This document shows positions 43,466 to 54,406 of a stretch of DNA of 64,000 nucleotides, in pieces. The notes below the pieces were generated by a model. The model did no database searches, was not told the origin of the DNA, and saw nothing but the letters and a program-made list of their open reading frames with translations. The stretch is from Liquidambar formosana. Taxonomy: Eukaryota; Streptophyta; Magnoliopsida; Saxifragales; Altingiaceae. The stretch lies in the NCBI GenBank assembly GCA_039720395.1, contig CM077820.1:16267161-16331160 (forward strand), given 5' to 3'. Both the position numbers and the translations under genes were made by a program. How positions within the stretch are numbered: position 1 is the first letter of the stretch; every line of letters begins with the position of its first letter.

Positions 43466-45060
43466 TTTTTTTTTTTTTTTTTGTCTAACCCATTTTGCAG
43501 GTATTAGAATTTGTTTTATTTTTGATTCGCACCTCAAGGTACTCTCCATGATCTCTACTCCTTTGTTTTTCTTTGTTTACATTGAGGATAATGTATGTTT
43601 TAGGTTGGGGGGAGAGAATTTTGATGTTGTGTTAGTTTATTTTGGTCCTAGTTAGTTTATCTTATTTTTCCCCAAAAAAAAAAGTTTAGTGGTTTACATA
43701 TTTTTGGCTTAAAAATTTTGTTACCTTAGCATGATTATCTAGTTTGAAGTTCATTATGCTACTTCTGTTTAAAATTTTCCATTGAATTTCATACTCAGAT
43801 TACATTCCATTTGCACTTTAGCCACATGAATATGATTCTTGATTGAAGGGTAAAGATGATTTAGGAGATCTTGATGAATAAAAATGTGGAGACTTTTAGC
43901 CCTTGCGAGTATTTGAGCCATTAATTTTTTTTTTTTTAGAGGGTTGTTGTATTTAATCTTACCTTGATTTTTGGAAGCGCTTAAATTTCATTGTTTAGTC
44001 TCATTATTTCTTCTTTTTGGTCGAATGCTAAGAATATATCATTTTTATACCACACTTGTTTATTTTGAAGTCATGAATATTGAAGAATTATACCACTCTT
44101 TGAGAGATGATTTTAGGCCATCTTTGATTTCTTTGAGCCTTTAATTTCTTTTCTTTGTGATACATTACCAGTAGTTAGGCCGTTGAGTCTTTTGATTAGC
44201 ATTTCTTTCATAACCTTTTCCCAAAGTGTTTTGAGAATGGATATTATTAATGTTCAGTATGGTGGATGGGTGGAAAAATTTTTTTAAAAAAAATGTGAAA
44301 AAAAAAAAGAAGAAAAGAAAAAAAAAAGAAAAAGAAAAAAGAAAGAGAAAGCTTTGCTGGTGAAGTATTGGGAAGTGAAAAAAAAAAAAAAGTGTTTGAT
44401 TGCTAAAGTTTGGAAGAATCAATTGAATAAAAATTGTTCCAAGTGAGTTTTTTCTTTCTATCATTCTCAGATACACTTTTTATTATCACCATAACCTTTT
44501 TGTTTCAATTCCTTCTTTTATCCCAACATTACATCCTATTAAAAGTCCTATTTGATTTCGAGGATAGTATGGTTTGGATATTGACTTGACTGAGCTATAA
44601 TGCAATGTGTGGTGTACATTTTTAGTATTTAGCATTCCTTTCATGAGACTTTATGATTTTTTTCTTGTGATAGTGTTTTTCCAATATTTTATATGTGAGA
44701 TTCTTGTCTTGCTCTACATTATTTTACTCACATATACTCAAGAGTTTTACCCTATTCAGAGTGCATTATTTTGTTGAGTGTAATCCTTGTGAGATTTGAG
44801 TTGAAGCATATTTCAGATAGAGATTTGGGTTATGCTTTATCTTGAAAATTGAGTTTATATTTGTTTTGGCTAAATTCTTCACACACAATGAGCTTTTAAA
44901 TTCATTGGGATATTTTTAATAATTGCTAGTGTCCTGAACATTAATTGATTCTTTTGCTAAGGTGATGAAATTGGTAGCCATGCTTTGAGTTTTTCTTTTG
45001 AAGAAAACTATTTCAGTTGTTTTGATTGCTAGGGACTAGCAATATGCTGGTTGGGAGGTG
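43341..45060 (+). other. Athila-like 3' non-coding region
   Basis: No envelope-like or other frame is recognisable. Poly(T) runs are at about 43433-43455 and 43466-43482, and a GA/A-rich stretch at 44283-44400. A purine-rich block TTAGGTTGGGGGGAGAG at about 43600-43616, within GAGGATAATGTATG context, is the kind of internal polypurine tract seen after integrase in this group. A second purine block, TTGGGAGGTG (45051-45060), is directly before the 3' LTR and is the plus-strand primer site. Confidence 0.65.
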
Positions 45061-46292
45061 TGATAATAGCTTAAAATTGCATTAATGTTATATTTTTAGT
45101 AGGCATTATCACATTTATTTGGTACTTAATTCCGCATTTTACACATTCTACATGAGTTCTCTTGATACATGCTCTTATGTTTAAAGTGATGTATTAATGT
45201 GTGTTTTATTTTTGTAGGAAGCCAATTTCCTATGGTCAAGCATTCTTTATTTATTTGGAACTATATGGAAGCTTTGCAAGGTTGAAGTGCATTAATTTTA
45301 AAAGATTTTAGCAAACAAATTGGCAACTCCAAAGTTGGAAAGAATATTAAAAAGGAAGTTTCTAGCAGTTACCGTATTTTGGCCATAACTTTTGACTCTA
45401 AAGTCCAATTGATGCGAAATTAGTGTCCCTAGAAAACTGATTCAAAGCCCTACAATATTGTATTTCACGAATATTTCGTGATTTCAACATTTAGTAGATC
45501 AAAAATGGGTTACAAGTTAGCCCTGTTGGAAAAAATGGGATTCCCAATTTGTTTCCTAATTTTTCTCTTCTTTCCCTTGGAAACCTTAAGAGCACATAGA
45601 AAGGAAAAGGCGGCTGCACTTATATATATATATATATATATTACTCCTCCTCTTCTCTTCTATTACGAACTTTCTTGTTCTTCTTCTACCTCTATTTAGT
45701 TTTCTAGTTTTTAATTATCATGAGTAGCTAAACGTTTTGCTAAAGCTAGGAGTGAAGCCACAACAATTGTTTGGTATTTGTTTAATGACTCTTTCATGGT
45801 TTTAATGTAAGCTTTCATAATTTTGATTGATTTTGATTATTTTGCAAAGTATTTATTCTGTATAATTCTTTGATTTATCGTTAACTCCAGGTACGGTGAA
45901 TGCTTAGAATTCCCTGCGAATTAAATTACTAGTTTTCTCATGTATTAAATCAATCAACTTTATGAATCCATAGTTTTAGAATTGTTTTGAATAAAATTAA
46001 TTGTTAAATCATCCGACTGGGATCATCCTTCGTATGAATTTCAGTTGAGTTATAAAATTGAGTCGTTAGCAAATATCTAATACTTGTTGTGAGTGGACCC
46101 CTGAACCTTAGTGCTTTTAACTTATTGTTTTCGATCAAATTAATTCTTTATAATCAAGCAACCAAATTTCTAAAATCTTTTCTCAATCATCTCTGCTAAT
46201 TATTCCCCTTCCCTGTGGTTCGACCTCGGACTCACCGAGAATTTATTACTTCGCAACATCCTACACTTGGGAGCATTATTAAAGTTGCAGTA
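45061..46292 (+). repeat. 3' LTR of the Athila-like element
   Basis: 1,232 bp, starting TGATAATAGC and ending TTGCAGTA (the terminal CA is mutated to TA). It aligns with the 5' LTR throughout with scattered substitutions and a longer TA run near 45620-45640. The target duplication GATGG follows at 46293-46297. Confidence 0.93.
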
Positions 46293-46297
46293 GATGG

Positions 46298-46583
46298 GGA
46301 TCTTTAATTTGGAATCCCTGAATTTGAATCCCCTGATTTAAATGATTTGCCAATTAATGAGAGTTTATTCTCATATATTTGGCAATAGGTTGACATTGTC
46401 TTTTAATTGAAAGATTTGGCCTTCCATATATAATGATGTGGCTTGACATGTGTTTTGAATATGGGCTTGACCCGTGTTACTTGACATGTAGGATTTTCAC
46501 TGGTCAAAAGTGTAAATCGTTGAATTGTTGAATAAAACCAATCAAACGGTGATTTGAGTGTCACCAAATTTTCAATGTCTACA
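46298..46583 (-). repeat. Element B 3' LTR, inner part
   Basis: The remaining 286 bp of the 3' LTR split by the Athila-like element, matching 52830-53115 closely and ending ATGTCTACA. On the minus strand the sequence just outside, GTGGGGGCATT, is the polypurine tract of element B. Confidence 0.92.
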
Positions 46584-46729
46584 AATGCCCCCACTTCAAG
46601 GCATGTCGTTCTCATTGGCTTGCCATATATGGGAGACGAGGCTTGAAGTTACCACTGTAACTTTAATCTTTGACCTGTGAGCTTTCTTGGCTGGCTTAGT
46701 GCAAAGATCTATCTATCTATCTATCTATC

Positions 46730-46760
<31 letters not shown>

Positions 46761-49614
46761 TTTTTCTTTTTTTTTGTGTGGAAACGAGTCCTTGTTCTGT
46801 CATGAGGGCCCATGGTGAGGAAATCTTGAGACCATTTCAATTTCAATAAAAATGGATGGATATCCATTCATAGTCAGCGTGGAGAATGCATGCCCAACAA
46901 AGGAAAAAGGTGTAAAAGTCCTCTTGCCACATGATTATCTTTCGATTCAAGCAGTGATTGGAGAATCAATTGGGCTCTTTTCAAGTGGTTACCTTATGAG
47001 CAAGGTGTTGGCAGGGGCACAGTAAACTATGGTCAAGTGCTGTGTGTTGTGGCTAGTGGCTATTACTTCTTGTCTGTTGGACCCACGTATCACAATTTTA
47101 AGATATGAGATAGAGCAAGCCTCTAACTGTATAACATAAGAAATTACACTATCATGGCATCATGCACCACGGTCAACCCAAGATTTGTGCAGAGAAAGTA
47201 AAATTTTTCTTTCCATAGCCCATAGTGTGCTTTCTATGGAAAATATATAACTTGGTAACTCCTCCATTTTTTTTCTTTATTGCCATAGGATAAAAATGGA
47301 AAATTAAAAATTTGCCAGTTACAAGGCACGAATTCTTTGACTGCAAATCTCTCTCCCTTTTTTTTTTCTTTGTAGCTGAAGAAGGAAATTTGTTTCACCC
47401 AATTAAGAGTTACTGCATCAGCGTCGCTAATTAGTTCATCCCTTGATTTGGGAAATCATGCACTACTCACGACCTTGATTCTTTGAATTTCAAATGGCTT
47501 CTTTCATTTGCTAGGAGGGAGAGCATACTTTGACTTCAAGTCTTCTTTAATTCTCTAAATCTCCAGATAGAAACTCAATATTTAATTGATTTAGTTTCCT
47601 AACAAACACACCTCTTTCTATCTTATAAGCACGTCCATGGTGGTCCTTGGAAACCATTCCATGGAGTTCCCTTTGAGTGAGTTCTTCTTCTTCATTTTTT
47701 TTTTTTTTTTTTTTTATGATGCCTTCTGCCCTGTCATCCCATCCGATTGAGTTCACATTCAAGTATTCCCTTCTTCACAAAAACTTGAATTCATGTAGCA
47801 ACAGGCCACTGTCATGGGTGATAAAGCATCGAGCAACATGGTACGTGCATGGCTGGCCGTCTGAAGACTCGAGCACTAACTCCTTTCCTTGTCTCTGTTA
47901 TACAAGACGCATATGTTTCAATCTTTGAATGACTTGGAAAGATATGGACGTGCCCTCTGGAACGCATTGTCCCATTGATTCTCCACCCCCTGGCCTTTTT
48001 TTTTTTAAAATTTTATTTTATTTGACAGGGGATTATAGGGCTCATAACTGATCCATGGCGCCAATACAAGGTTAAGGTAACACCAAGGTGCGTCCCCCAG
48101 CCAGAGGGTAATTGTGTTTCTTATTTAGAGCCAGGCTTCAATATTAGCGAGGATTTGCTTGCGGCTAAATATGGAATATGCCAAATCTCCAATTATGATC
48201 AGTCCATTCCTCCATTCATCAGTTTAGTCAACGCACTACTATAAATCAATAAAGGTAGCTACACTGGTGGAAGGTCACAAACCCCGAAAAAACATCGGAT
48301 TGTCATTAATTCTTGTAGCGATGAGCACTCCTCATTACCTCACTAGAGAAATAGTGGTGACCAATAAAAGAAGGTTTTGTCCAGATACATATCTCACAAC
48401 CGTGGTGATGATATATTTTGTAGAGTGAAAATTGTCATCGAAGGGCCCACTAGATTTGCCAAAATGATACCCTCTTCTGTTCTTTTCCTTTTTTTTTTTT
48501 CTTTTTTTTTTGGTGTGAGAAAGAAATTTACGAAGAATTTCTTTTGCAGGACAATGTCTGTGGAAGAAGCAATCAAGTTCTGATTTTGCCTTAAAGCCAC
48601 TTGTTTAGCACCCATGGAGACTCCAACCACAGTTTGATTACCGCTGCATCGCACACCCATTTGTAAGTTCCAAACTTAAACATGATTAGAACTATTCACT
48701 TTTTATGCATGAAGACCGAGATTGCAAACAAAGGCACTTGATGTTTTCGATCACCCATAAGCCTTGACCTTGGGTTTTGACTACATCGGTTGGTTACATT
48801 AAATGTTTTTTATTATCCACAAGTTTTGGCATGTCTTGCTTCTTCACCGCCGCCACTCCGCAGTTGATTGCATCAAATACTTCTGATCACCCACGAGTCT
48901 CGACCATGTGTCTTGACTGCATCGTTTCATCCTAAAGTCTTGATTTTATAGTGATTAACACTACCTTGTACATATCCAACTATGAAGATTTTGACCACAA
49001 CGTCATCACTGCTACAGTGCACTTACCTATCCGTAGTCCTTGCACTCGATTAGTCATGAAGATTTCAATTGCCAATTGTTCACCTTCGCAATACACCTGT
49101 TTACTCGTAGAATGTCGACGGTAAGGCGATGAATGCTGCACCACACTTGATCATGCATGGAGTGTTAACTCTAATGTGATTAGTTCTGCAATACACCGAA
49201 ACACAAGCAGAAACATTGGCCCAACTTCAGCTTACATTGAGCAATCATAGAGTGGTTTCAGCTTTAGCTCTTTGGTGGAGAAACATTCTTTTTCTTCATG
49301 TTATGACTGAACTTAAGTTGTTTTCTCAAGCTGCCTACGTACCCCTCAAAGAAGGGATCAAGTCAAAACGTAGTTCAAATTATTATTATTATTATTATTA
49401 TTATTATTTTGGGTGCCGTACGCAATTTATACTCATGCGAGACAAGAGTATCATGCAGTTTAGGCTCATGCAACTAAGAGCGTTGGAGCTTATGGATTTT
49501 GGTTAACTTTAGGGAGATAGTTTAACCTCATGTCAAGAGCTTTGTTGACAGTTTAATATCGTGTCAGGGAGTTTCATTGATAGTTTAGGCTCATATCAAG
49601 GAACGTGGAACACT
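46584..49614 (-). other. Element B interior without pol
   Basis: Protease, reverse transcriptase and integrase would be expected in this 3-kb interval, but no such motif is visible in any frame. It holds an (ATCT)n run (about 46706-46731) followed by (AT)n to 46754, poly(T) near 47696-47715 and a (TTA)n run at 49379-49408. A degenerate repeat, GATCACCCA-AAG/GTCT-GACC...TGACT-CATCG, occurs at about 48748 and 48885. No captured host gene could be named. Confidence 0.6.
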
Positions 49615-52187
49615 TTAGATGCAGTAACGTCTTGAGAGTTTGTTGTTGACGTAGCCAAGTTTTAGTCCATTTTTGAGATGTTCTAAGCTTGACTCTACTT
49701 CTACCACAGCATAGTACGAAGTTCGCACCATTTCTTTTTCTTTAGTATGTTCGCTACATCGATCCTTAGATTGATTTGTGAGTATGACAATGTGTTGCAT
49801 AACTTTCAACGAACCATTTGCACTCATATCAAATATTGAATGACACTTCGTACGAGATGGGATCAAGCTCCTAGTTTCTTTATCATCTTTTAGTTTGACA
49901 TGATCTTTCTTCTTTAACCATTTTTTATACCTATTCATAGAGAAGGTAATCTGAACTCCAAATCGCTTAAAAGCAGATTTGTGTAGAATAAGGGTTGCCT
50001 CATTCTCTGTTTTGCTAGGAGTACCCAACCTATTGAACACAGAGACTTGAGGAGGTGGAGCCTCAATGCGATCAAATACTGAAGTACGAGAAATAGATCG
50101 GACGTCTTTGTTCTCCTTTACCAATTCCTGGGGTTGCGTTGTGCACTTGCCTTCTTTCGCTTTGTCTTAGTGAAGTCATACTGTGTGGTACCAGAAGTAG
50201 GGTCATCTATTATGACCTGATCAGTCTCAACAACGATGACATGAATGTCTTCTTCATTTTCTATGGAGTCAATTTCATTACAAACCTCATAGCAAGAGGT
50301 TATGTAGCTTGGGATGTAAACTTTGACAGGTTCTAATGAACTGAATTGGATGAACTTGGAACATGCCCTTAGTGCTTGATGTGGAGACATTGATGATCTT
50401 AGCGAAGCTTGAATGAGTACGAGGTCGAAATACCCAAGGATGAAAGTAGCATAATTTAACTCTGCTATGTCATCATCCAAGTGGATCTTCCCTTGCTTTT
50501 CAAGACTCATGATTAATTCCTTCAACATGAAACATTTTTCCACCAGGTGACTAACAATGCGGTGGTATTTGCAATACTTCGGATCATTGACTCGACCTAT
50601 CTCTTCTGGACGCTTGTATTGTGGCAATTCAATGACTTTTTTCTTCAACAAATCCTTTAGCATGGCACATCAGAGTTAGGAAAAGGGTACTCCTTTTCTT
50701 CCATTTCTTTGAGAGTGGGACGAGGCTTTTCTTCTTCTTGGGTCAGTTTTGCCCTCTCACTTCGTTTCTTCTTTCCTCGACTAAATATCTTAATTGGAGT
50801 TGTAGTGATTGTCATCGACTCCTCAGTAAAGTCCCTTGTAGATTTATCTCTTCTTCTTTTGTCAGCAAGAAGATGGTCTTTTCTATCATGACTGTAAATA
50901 CTAAACTCCATATCGTGAGCCCGAGTAGCCAGTTCTTCAAAGGTACGAGGCTTAATTCCTTGGAGGATGTAAAGTAAACCCCAATGCATGCCTTGTATGC
51001 ACATCTCCACAGTTGATATCTCTGACAGTTGATCCTTGTAATCTAAGCTCAACGTACGCCACCGATTTATGTAGTCGATGACAGGTTCGTCTTTCCACTG
51101 TTTAGTATTCGTGAGTTCAATCATGCTCACCGTGCAACAAGTGCTGAAATATCGATTTTTAAACTCCCGTTCCATTTGTTCCCAACTGTCAATAGATTGA
51201 GGCTCAATATCGGTGTACCAATCGAATGCATTTCCTTTAAGAGAATGCACAAATTGTTTAACAAACAAGTCCCCTTCTATACTAGCGTTATTATAAGTCT
51301 CCACGAAATAAGCAAGATGCTGCCTTCGATTGCCCTTACCATCAAACTGCAGAAACTTAGGTGGTTGGTAGCCAGAAGGCATCCTCATATTATCGATCCG
51401 CTTGGTGTATGGCTTTGAGTATATGGGTGTATTTTGTGAAGAGTTCCCATACTGAAGCTTTGATGGTGTTTGCTATCATGTCCTGAAGTTGTTCCACAGA
51501 TAACGAAGCAATAGAAGTAGCTTGGGGTGATTGGTTGGCTTATGGCACTACTGTGGACCTATTTGGGATCTCAAAGGCAGGGATGTTTTGAGGAGTAAAG
51601 CCAGGAGGGTGTGTATGACCTTGACTAGATTCTCCAACATTGTGTACTTCCAGCTTATTCATGAGAGACGTAATTTGAAGTTCTTTCTCTTTATTTGCCT
51701 TAACAAGCTCCGCGACGACACACTCCATCTCAGCGAATTTCTCTTCTGCAGAAGTAGCAGGGACCGTCATCATCACTGGCATGACTATGGAATCGAATTG
51801 CGAAAACAAGTCAGAGAACTCCAAACTAACTGCATGTTTAGAGGATCTTCGGGATCCTAGGGAAGACCCTGTGCTTAAGTTGGCGTCCGAGACAGAAAGT
51901 AAAGGTTTCTCTTCCGACAATGAATCCCTCGAAGTTGTTGCCACTTTCCTTGAAGATGTCATTGCATCCTTCTTTGCCCCCAGATTGGCCAAAGGGATGA
52001 AGGTTCGCGCCTTTGTAGCATCTTGAGAACGCCTTGCAAATGGCATACTCGAAGCACTTGGCAAAGTAGTTGCCTTAGATTTGCTACGAGTCATTGGGCT
52101 CGTAGAGGTGTTGCTACCAGTCAAAGAATTTGTGTTCGCGGCATCACCTTTCTTGTCATAAGCAATTTGAGCCTTCTTGGAAGCCAT
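49615..52187 (-). pseudogene. Element B gag (Ty3/gypsy type), broken
   Basis: ATG 52185-52187 opens MASKKAQIAYDKKG, followed by MTRSKSKATT and a coiled-coil-like stretch (EMECVVAELVKANKEKELQI). After a broken linker (51389-51539) comes the retrotransposon gag domain at 51388-50657: GYQPPKFLQFDGKGN, VKQFVHSLKGNAFDWYTD, LLYILQGIKPRTFEELATRAHDME. It runs into 50663-50118, which has a CHC-type motif CKYHRIVSHLVEKC, and 50124-49615, with VFNRLGTPS and FDMSANGSLKV blocks known from the region just before the protease in gypsy polyproteins. Frame breaks separate the four pieces. The sequence ends before any protease motif. It would have been the particle precursor; proteins for reverse transcription must have come from elsewhere. 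Confidence 0.85.
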
Positions 52188-52240
52188 TGTAGTTGTTGAT
52201 TTGAGGTTAACTTTGGAGATAAAGATGAAAAGCAGAGAGG

Positions 52241-52257
52241 TCCCACCAGGCGTGCCA
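52241..52257 (-). promoter_or_regulatory. Element B primer-binding site candidate
   Basis: On the minus strand TGGCACGCCTGGTGGGA begins six bases after the 5' LTR. The position and the leading TGG (pairing with tRNA CCA end) fit a primer-binding site; I cannot name the tRNA with confidence. Confidence 0.7.
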
Positions 52258-52263
52258 GAAATT

Positions 52264-53115
52264 TGTACACACAAATTTCGTGTCCTGAAATTAAATAGAC
52301 AAGAAATAGGAGACAAATAACAATTTATTAATTTGAAATAAATGGGTACAATTCTTTGTGGGCTATTCTTTACAAAAGAATACAAATCCTCTGATTAAAT
52401 CTCCGTGGCCTTGATTGAAGGTAGTTCGGACCCCCACAAAGGGGGAGGGAGTCGACTGAACATACACGCGTTCTTGAATCAGATTGTAAAGTTTCTCAAT
52501 CTTCTTGCTTTGCGAAGATTGAATGAGTAGTTTAGTCGAGGGCCGTTGAGGCTTAATCTCGAATAAGCTCGTAGTGGTTGTTCTTTGGCTTGAACGTAGA
52601 TGAATCGACACGTGTAGGGGTGCTTGATAATTCTTCTACTGCTTGAGGAAAGCGAGGATTTCTATAGAGTCCTGGCTTGTCTTCCCTCTCCCCTTTTTTT
52701 ATATAGTGAATACCTCTATTTATAGGCAAAAATGAGGATCTTTAATTTGGTATCCCCAAATTTGAATCCCCTGATTTAAGGGATATGCCAATTAATGAGA
52801 TTTTATTCTCATATATTTAGCAAAGATGGGGATCTTTAATTTGAAATCCCTGAATTTGAATCCCCGGATTTAAAGGATTTGCCAATTAATGAGAGTTTAT
52901 TCTCATATATTTGGCGATAGGTTGACATTGTCATTTAATTGAAAGATTTTCCCTTCCATATATAATGATGTGGCTTGACATGTGTTTTGAATATGGGCTT
53001 GACACATGTTACTTGACATGTAGGATTTTGACTGGTCAAAAGTGTAAATCGTTGAATTGTTGACTAAAACCAATCAAACGGTGATTTGAGTGTCACCAAA
53101 TTTTCAATATCTACA
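52264..53115 (-). repeat. Element B 5' LTR
   Basis: 852 bp, complete. A TATAAATA box on the minus strand is at 52718-52725. The LTR contains a tandem duplication of about 94 bp (52733-52826 and 52827-52918); the sequence AAAGATGGGGATC at the junction (GATGG at 52825-52829) is the empty version of the site used by the Athila-like element in the other LTR. The target duplication GTACA follows at 53116-53120. Confidence 0.93.
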
Positions 53116-53120
53116 GTACA

Positions 53121-54079
53121 AACAACATCATGTCTTACTATTCATAACGTAGTGTTTATATTCAACAAAAACATATATAATAAGGCTTTCAATTCACCAG
53201 AGTCACAATATATAAGGTGTTAATATTGGGTACTCAGTGACCAGCTTTTTTAATTTAATAAGAAATTTTAATTTAAGCCCTCTATCTTTAATCCAATGGT
53301 CAAAATATTGGATACTTGATAACCGGCTAAACCTGCTTTCGAAGTCTAATTGTGTATTGTGACCATTGGATAAAAAATAAATGGTTGAGATTAAAATTCT
53401 TCACCAAAGATAAGTGATCGTTTAAGAGATCAGGACTAATTGTGTCAATATACATATACTCTGTTTATCTTATAAGAACCTGAATCCATAGGGAAAAATT
53501 ATGGATCATTAAATGATGAAGAAATATCATATTTTTACTTCTTGATTCAAAATTTTCTTCTTTTATCCTAGTTGTATTAAAAAAGACTTTCGATCCATTA
53601 TTAGACTCTCTGTTATTTTTTATTGGAAGTACTACTAACTCATCTTTATATTCAGCCATTATTTTTCCATTAGATGAATATAATTCTTGCACTTTTTTTT
53701 TTTTAAAAGGGTTTTATTACATTCTTTGTAATATATAGTTCTCTTTAATAGCTTCAAAAACGTTTCGATATTTATTATTTTAAATAAGGATGCAACTTGA
53801 TTAGGTTTGCAGCCAAAATGAAATTGAACTGTAGGGCTAGCAATTCGTGTTGGTGGATGTGTTTGTGTCGTGTCAAGACGTAGGTATTCAAATATATGTG
53901 ACAACCCAAACATGTTCGCCAACCTGAACACGACCTGATAAATGACACAACATGATGTGTGTAACCTGTTTAATAATCGAGTTAAGATGGATTCTGTTTA
54001 TGTCAATGCGCATGTGGCCTGAATTAATCTATCTACATATTTAAAAAAAATTATTTAACTTTCGGAATCAAAGCAAGAT
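53121..54079. other. Unit 2 spacer, no gene
   Basis: AT-rich, without recognisable genes. It matches 63288-64000 closely for its first 700 bp. Short open frames here are not conserved as proteins. Confidence 0.6.
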
Positions 54080-54400
54080 TTGTAATGTTCATAGCACTGA
54101 GGAGCTTGCCACTATGGAAAAACTATGCATAACTCTAGTTATATCTGGCCCAATAGCCAGTAATTTTGGAAGGAAAAAATTAAAAAAAGGAAAGAAGAGA
54201 GGCAGATAAAATACGTCTGCTCCTGGGCACTTATCTGGTGCTACCTGAGAAGTAGCACACCTAATTTCTTCATCGGTAAAATTTCGTAGAAGTTGTGCAT
54301 TCATTTCAGGCCAAATTTTCTAACCATTTGGCTTTGTATTGCCTCAAAATTGGTCAGATTGCTACTTGTAAAAATGGATGAGAAGTAATTCAGTACAATG
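54080..54400 (-). pseudogene. L1-type LINE relic, unit 2 copy
   Basis: The minus strand encodes LLRNFTDEEI and APDKCPGADVF, matching the 'F-(T/S)-EEI...(P/D)K(S/A)PGPDGF' block at the start of L1 reverse transcriptase. It aligns with 16890-17180 of unit 1. The part that holds the HGDRN motif in unit 1 (about 17182-17549) is absent here, replaced by a direct join near 54403. Confidence 0.7.
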
Positions 54401-54406
54401 GTCTGC

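Larger units (their letters stand above)
21465..46292 (+). mobile_element. Athila-like Ty3/gypsy retrotransposon, with two CACTA insertions
   Basis: LTRs are at 21465-22677 and 45061-46292 (1,213 and 1,232 bp, start TGATAATAGC). A perfect target duplication GATGG is at 21460-21464 and 46293-46297, inside the element B LTR; the empty site is at 52825-52829. The primer-binding site at 22684 is of the tRNA-Asp type used by Athila elements. Gag, protease, reverse transcriptase, RNase H and integrase follow in the gypsy order, all broken by stops and frameshifts. Removing CACTA-1 and CACTA-2 leaves about 9.7 kb. The last base pair of the 3' LTR reads TA instead of CA. A long non-coding stretch (43341-45060) follows integrase; no envelope-like frame was found there. 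Confidence 0.95.
21041..53115 (-). mobile_element. Element B: gag-only gypsy-type LTR element, with nested insertions
   Basis: The element lies on the minus strand. Its 5' LTR is at 52264-53115 and its 3' LTR at 21041-21464 plus 46298-46583, split by the Athila-like insertion. Ends are TGTACACAC...TATCTACA. A perfect target duplication GTACA is at 21036-21040 and 53116-53120, and the uninterrupted site is kept at 63283-63287. Without the Athila insertion it is about 7.2 kb. A primer-binding site (52241-52257), a broken gag (49615-52187) and a polypurine tract beside the 3' LTR are present, but no protease, reverse transcriptase, RNase H or integrase can be found between gag and the 3' LTR; about 3 kb of non-coding DNA is there instead. 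It must have relied on proteins from another element. Confidence 0.9.

Noticed and set aside
43341..45060. Envelope-like gene of an Athila element
   Set aside because: No long frame, signal peptide or membrane segment pattern can be followed; open frames come from poly(T) runs.
46584..49614. Host gene captured by element B
   Set aside because: I looked for exon-like blocks and known motifs on both strands and found none that could be named.
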